NCBI RefSeq assembly: GCF_014489615.1
Contig: NZ_CP060825.1
Span: 6,680,001-6,744,000 of the forward strand
From: Streptomyces genisteinicus
GTDB lineage: Bacteria; Actinomycetota; Actinomycetes; Streptomycetales; Streptomycetaceae
Direction of reading: 5' to 3'
DNA length: 64,000 bases
Both the position numbers and the translations under genes were made by a program. Below are positions 60,903-64,000 of the stretch, in pieces. The notes under the pieces were generated by a model. The model had not been told where the DNA came from. It worked only from the letters and a program-made list of their open reading frames with translations, and ran no database searches. Position 1 is the first letter of the stretch. Every line of letters starts with the position of its first letter.

Positions 60903-62125
60903 GCGCGCCCGCTGCCGAGCAGCACTACGACATCCTCCTCGTCGAGGACGACGCCGGTGACGCCCTCCTCGTGGAGGAACTCCTCGTCGACACCGGACTG
61001 TCGCACACCCTCGTCTGGCACAAGACCCTCGCGGCGGCCCGCACCGCGCTCGCCGAACGGCCCGCGTCCTGCGTCCTGCTGGACCTCCATCTGCCCGACG
61101 GCTCGGGTGTCGGCCTGGTCGGCGCCGTCCAGGAGGCGTCCGCGGACACGGCCGTCGTCGTCCTCACCGGTCTCTCCGAGACCCACGCCGGTGTCGAGGC
61201 GCTCGCCTTCGGAGCACAGGACTACCTGGTCAAGGGCAAGGTCGACCCCGAACTGCTCCAGCGGGTCGTCCGCTACGCCGTCCAGCGAAAGCAGGCGGAA
61301 CGCGCCAAGGCCGCCCTCCAGGCCGGTGAACTGCGCGCCCAGGAGAACGCCCGCCTGGAACGCGGACTGCTGCCGCCCCTCATGCTCGGCGCCACGACCG
61401 CCACCGCCACCACCCGCTACTTCCCCGGCCGCGAGAGAGCCCTGCTCGGCGGCGACTTCCTCGACGTCGTCGAGACCGGCGACCACCTGGTGCACGCGGT
61501 CGTCGGGGACGTCAGCGGCCACGGCCCCGACGCGGCCGCACTCGGCGTCTGCCTGCGCATCGCCTGGCGGGCCCTGGTCCTCGGCGGGCATCGCGGCACC
61601 GGGCTGCTGCGGCTGCTGGAGCAGATGCTGATCGCCGAACGCGGCCGCAACGACATGTTCACCACCTGCACCCTGCTCACCCTCGACCTGCGCGCCCGCA
61701 CGGTCACCCTGCACCTGGCGGGTCACCACGAGCCCCTGCTGACCGGCGACGGGACCACGACCGAACTCGCCGCGGAGCACGGCATCGCCCTCGGCATCGC
61801 CCCCGGCGTCGAGCACTGGCCGCCCACCACCGTGCCGCTGCCCCCGCGGGGCGCGCTCACCGTCTACACCGACGGTCTCGTCGAGGGCCACACCGACACC
61901 GACGGCACCCGGCTCGGCGCCGACGGGCTGCTGCGCCTGCTGAACGCCGCGCCCGCCGCCGACCCCGACAGCCTGCTCGACCGGCTCATCGCGGACGTGC
62001 GCAGGCTCAACGCGGACCGTCACACCGACGACCTCGCGATCCTCCGCCTCGACTGGGACACCGCCCTCGTCCCGGCCCAGCCGGAGTCCCGGGCGTCGCA
62101 GCAGACCGCCCCCGGCACGGGCTGA
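60899..62125 (+). CDS. Response regulator fused to PP2C-type (SpoIIE) serine phosphatase
   Basis: A 408-residue protein. Residues 1-125 are a receiver domain (LLVEDDAGDALL; Asp62 in LLDLHLPDGSG; VKGK). A coiled-coil linker (about 135-165) leads to a SpoIIE/PP2C phosphatase domain with metal-binding GGDFLDVVETG, VGDVSGHGPDAA, and VYTDGLVEGH. It is GTGA-coupled to the kinase. Such proteins act on anti-sigma-factor antagonists when the receiver is phosphorylated. The partner is not in this window. Confidence 0.93.
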   Translation: MSAPAAEQHYDILLVEDDAGDALLVEELLVDTGLSHTLVWHKTLAAARTALAERPASCVLLDLHLPDGSGVGLVGAVQEASADTAVVVLTGLSETHAGVEALAFGAQDYLVKGKVDPELLQRVVRYAVQRKQAERAKAALQAGELRAQENARLERGLLPPLMLGATTATATTRYFPGRERALLGGDFLDVVETGDHLVHAVVGDVSGHGPDAAALGVCLRIAWRALVLGGHRGTGLLRLLEQMLIAERGRNDMFTTCTLLTLDLRARTVTLHLAGHHEPLLTGDGTTTELAAEHGIALGIAPGVEHWPPTTVPLPPRGALTVYTDGLVEGHTDTDGTRLGADGLLRLLNAAPAADPDSLLDRLIADVRRLNADRHTDDLAILRLDWDTALVPAQPESRASQQTAPGTG

Positions 62126-62267
62126 CCGGCCGGGGCCGCCGGCGGAGCGGGCCCGGCCGCCGTCATGCCGCGAGACCTCGTTGCACGGTCCCCGTCGGGC
62201 GGGGGGGTGCCTCTATGTCTTTCGTCAAGGCATCTCTGTCGGGTTTCGGGTGGTTCGGGCTTGGGGG

Positions 62268-63485
62268 CTATGCGGCGAGCTCGACGTCCGTCGGTGTCCG
62301 GGATTCGTAGAAAGTGCCGTCGCGGAGCATGGCGAACAGGACGCTGATGCGTTGGCGGGCGAGGCGGAGGAGGGCCTGGGTGTGGGTCTTGCCGCGGGCG
62401 CGTTGCTTGTCGTAGTAGGCGCGGGAGGCCGGGTCGGCGTTCATGCAGGCGAAGGCGGACAGGAACATCGCCCGTTTGAGCTGGCGGTTTCCGCCTCGGG
62501 GTGCGTGTTCGCCGTGGATCGAGGTCCCGGACTGCTTCGTGGTGGGGGCGAGGCCGGCGTAGGAGGCGAGGTGGGCGGCGGTGGGGAAGCTGGTGCCGTC
62601 GCCGACGGTGACCAGCAGGACGGCGGCGGTCCTGACGCCGACGCCGGGCATCGACGTCAGGACCGGGGAAAGAGGGTGAGCGTCCAGCAAGGCGTTGATC
62701 TGGGCTTCCATCGCCCGGCGCTGGGTGTGGACAGCGGCGAGCGAGGCGGCCAGGGAGGGGATGACGATGTCGAGGGTGCCGGTCCCGGGAACGACGACGG
62801 TCTGCTCGTCGAGCGCGTTGAAGACATCGTCGATCAGCCGGGTGGCCATGCGCGGGGCCTTGGGGCGGATCAGGTCCACGAGTCTGCGGCGGCCTGCCTT
62901 GCGCAGGGCGGCCGGGGATCCGTGGCGCTCCAGCAGCCAGGTGACGGCCTGGTGGTCCAGGCGAGGGCCCAGGACGCGTTCCAGGCTGGGGTGGAACTGG
63001 GTGAGCAGGCCGCGTATTCGGTTGGAGGTGCGGGTGGCCTCGGCGGCGAGGTCCTGGTCGAAGCCGACGAGCACGGTGAGCTCGGCGGTGATCTCGTCGG
63101 TCAGTTCCAGCGAGCGCAGGGTGTGCGGCATGGTGCGGGCCGCGTCCGCGATGACGGCGGCGTCCTTGGCGTCGGTCTTGGCCTCGCCGGGGTAGAGGTC
63201 GGCGATCCGGCGCATCGCGAGTCCGGGCAGGTAGGCGACCTGGCAGCCGGCGTCGCGGGCGACGGTCAGCGGCAGGGCGCCGATGGAGGCGGGCTGGTCC
63301 ACGACCACCAGGACGGTGCCGAACTTCTCGTTCAGCTTGTCGAGCACGGCCCGCAGCTTCGGCTCGCTGTTGGGCAGCGGTTTATCGAAGACCTTCTTCC
63401 CACCCGGGGTGAGCCCATGACCGTGGTGGGCACTCTTGCCGACGTCCAGGCCCAGGAACACGCCCACGTCTTCGATCTCGAACAT
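62268..63485 (-). CDS. IS110-family transposase, apparently intact
   Basis: A 405-residue DEDD transposase. N-terminal acidic motifs are FLGLDVGKSAHHGHG, VVVDQPAS and the KTDAKDAAVIADAART segment; the C-terminal transposase_20 domain has SMPGVGVRTAAVLLVTVGDG and ASYAGLAPTTKQSGTS, including the catalytic Ser region. No stop or frameshift is seen. ATG 63485 has AAGGGG six bases upstream; the frame extends further but homologues start with the FLGLDVGK block. IS110 elements lack inverted repeats and encode a bridge RNA in a flanking non-coding end; here the 3' flank is 62126-62267 and the 5' flank 63486-63690. Confidence 0.93.
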   Translation of the reverse strand: MFEIEDVGVFLGLDVGKSAHHGHGLTPGGKKVFDKPLPNSEPKLRAVLDKLNEKFGTVLVVVDQPASIGALPLTVARDAGCQVAYLPGLAMRRIADLYPGEAKTDAKDAAVIADAARTMPHTLRSLELTDEITAELTVLVGFDQDLAAEATRTSNRIRGLLTQFHPSLERVLGPRLDHQAVTWLLERHGSPAALRKAGRRRLVDLIRPKAPRMATRLIDDVFNALDEQTVVVPGTGTLDIVIPSLAASLAAVHTQRRAMEAQINALLDAHPLSPVLTSMPGVGVRTAAVLLVTVGDGTSFPTAAHLASYAGLAPTTKQSGTSIHGEHAPRGGNRQLKRAMFLSAFACMNADPASRAYYDKQRARGKTHTQALLRLARQRISVLFAMLRDGTFYESRTPTDVELAA

Positions 63486-63693
63486 CGTGCCCCTTCCCAG
63501 GGGGTGTTGGCGGTGCAGGCCTCGGCTCGGGTGTCGTGCTCGCGCATCCACGTTATGCAGACCTGCCGCCCGCGAACTGTCCGGCATTGCGCCGGACCGG
63601 ACGGCGGCCGGACCTCTGATCAGCGTCTCCGACGAACACCCCCGGACCCGGTGACACCACCCCCCAGGTCATGCCTTCGACAGGGGGCAACAG
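63486..63693. other. Flank of the IS110 element, candidate bridge-RNA region
   Basis: About 200 bp upstream of the transposase start with no gene. In IS110-family elements the non-coding end next to the transposase start often encodes the bridge RNA; short complementary patches are present but I cannot fold it here. Confidence 0.35.
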
Positions 63694-64000
63694 TCATGCC
63701 GGACCCGAAGGCCAGCGGCCCCATTGCGGAGCCGCAGAAAACATAACGGGGGGGTCCGGATCCGTGCGCGCTCGGAGATCTCCGACACCGTCGACCTGAC
63801 CCCGGGCAGCCATCTTCGAACCCGGCACCGGGACTCTCCGGCGGAGTACGCCGAGCTGCGCAGGGAACTCGAGGAGCAGCAGCAGAGTCTGCGGGTGCGC
63901 TTCGGGCCGGAGGCCGCCGCGGCACCCGCGGCGGCCTCCGGCCGGGCCCGCCCCGCAGCACGGAGTGCGAGGCGGTGGCGCACGGTCAGCCGGTGGTGCA
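63694..64000 (+). pseudogene. Possible frameshifted gene start running off the right edge
   Basis: AGGGGG seven bases before ATG 63694 opens a short frame (MPDPKASGPIAEPQKT) that stops at 63742-63744 (TAA). The next frame is open from there to the window end and reads convincingly: ARSEISDTVDLTPGSH, DSPAEYAELRRELEEQQQSL, then an Ala/Arg-rich part. A run of seven G at 63748-63754 lies at the junction, so a one-base indel may have split one gene. The family is not recognised. Confidence 0.4.

Overview
This window looks like chromosomal DNA of a Streptomyces or a very close relative. It is very GC rich with strong third-position GC, has many GTGA/ATGA gene overlaps, Tat and lipoprotein signals and actinobacterial gene families. 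I found no rRNA, tRNA or CRISPR array. Long antisense reading frames are common because of the base composition; I treated them as shadows.

Region 1 (1-12.1 kb) and region 3 (17.8-29.5 kb) are carbohydrate-utilisation blocks. Block A, on the minus strand, runs GntR regulator, DapA-type enzyme, L-arabinonate-type IlvD/Edd dehydratase, then two ABC permeases, a Gfo/Idh oxidoreductase, a DUF6807 protein and a GH43 enzyme cut by the left edge. Next to it on the plus strand are a GH31 alpha-xylosidase (YicI type) and a CE2-like esterase. Block B holds an S8 protease, a large GH3 enzyme, a complete ABC importer (lipoprotein and two permeases), a GH42 beta-galactosidase and a LacI-type regulator. 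The palindrome GAAGCGCTTC occurs before GH31 (twice), between GH3 and the importer (twice) and before the LacI gene. This suggests one regulon that imports and degrades a xylose-, galactose- and glucose-containing oligosaccharide, xyloglucan-like by inference.

Region 2 (about 11-17.5 kb) is an accessory island lying between two inverted copies of a repeat (108-bp core, about 93% identical by eye). It carries IS remnants, a MerR regulator with a likely leaderless 19-bp-spacer promoter, an orphan SUKH-4-type immunity protein, a frameshifted transposase, two small hypothetical genes and a methyltransferase whose C-terminus is encoded by the repeat.

Region 4 (29.6-47.9 kb) is metabolic: an APC permease, an unknown protein, an FGGY kinase translationally coupled to a 903-residue triple-fusion oxidoreductase, an Ada/AlkA-type protein with a shortened glycosylase domain, DoxX, a ferredoxin-fused reductase with a diiron oxygenase, etfBA, a TetR gene with palindromes around it, a DUF35 OB-fold protein, and an MpaB-family oxygenase overlapping tail-to-tail with a TetR gene.

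Region 5 (47.9-53.4 kb) is a zinc-import locus of the Azt type: divergent aztA/aztB with a Zur-like box over the aztA start, the binding protein AztC, and two different AztD-like proteins. Region 6 (53.4-64 kb) has an Ala/Lys-rich histone-like protein, small proteins, a hydrolase, a methyltransferase, a racemase, a response-regulator/histidine-kinase/PP2C-phosphatase set and an intact IS110-family transposase, followed by a possibly broken gene at the right edge. Three genes (etfB, the 56.7-kb methyltransferase and the racemase) have their stop-codon region tandemly duplicated downstream.
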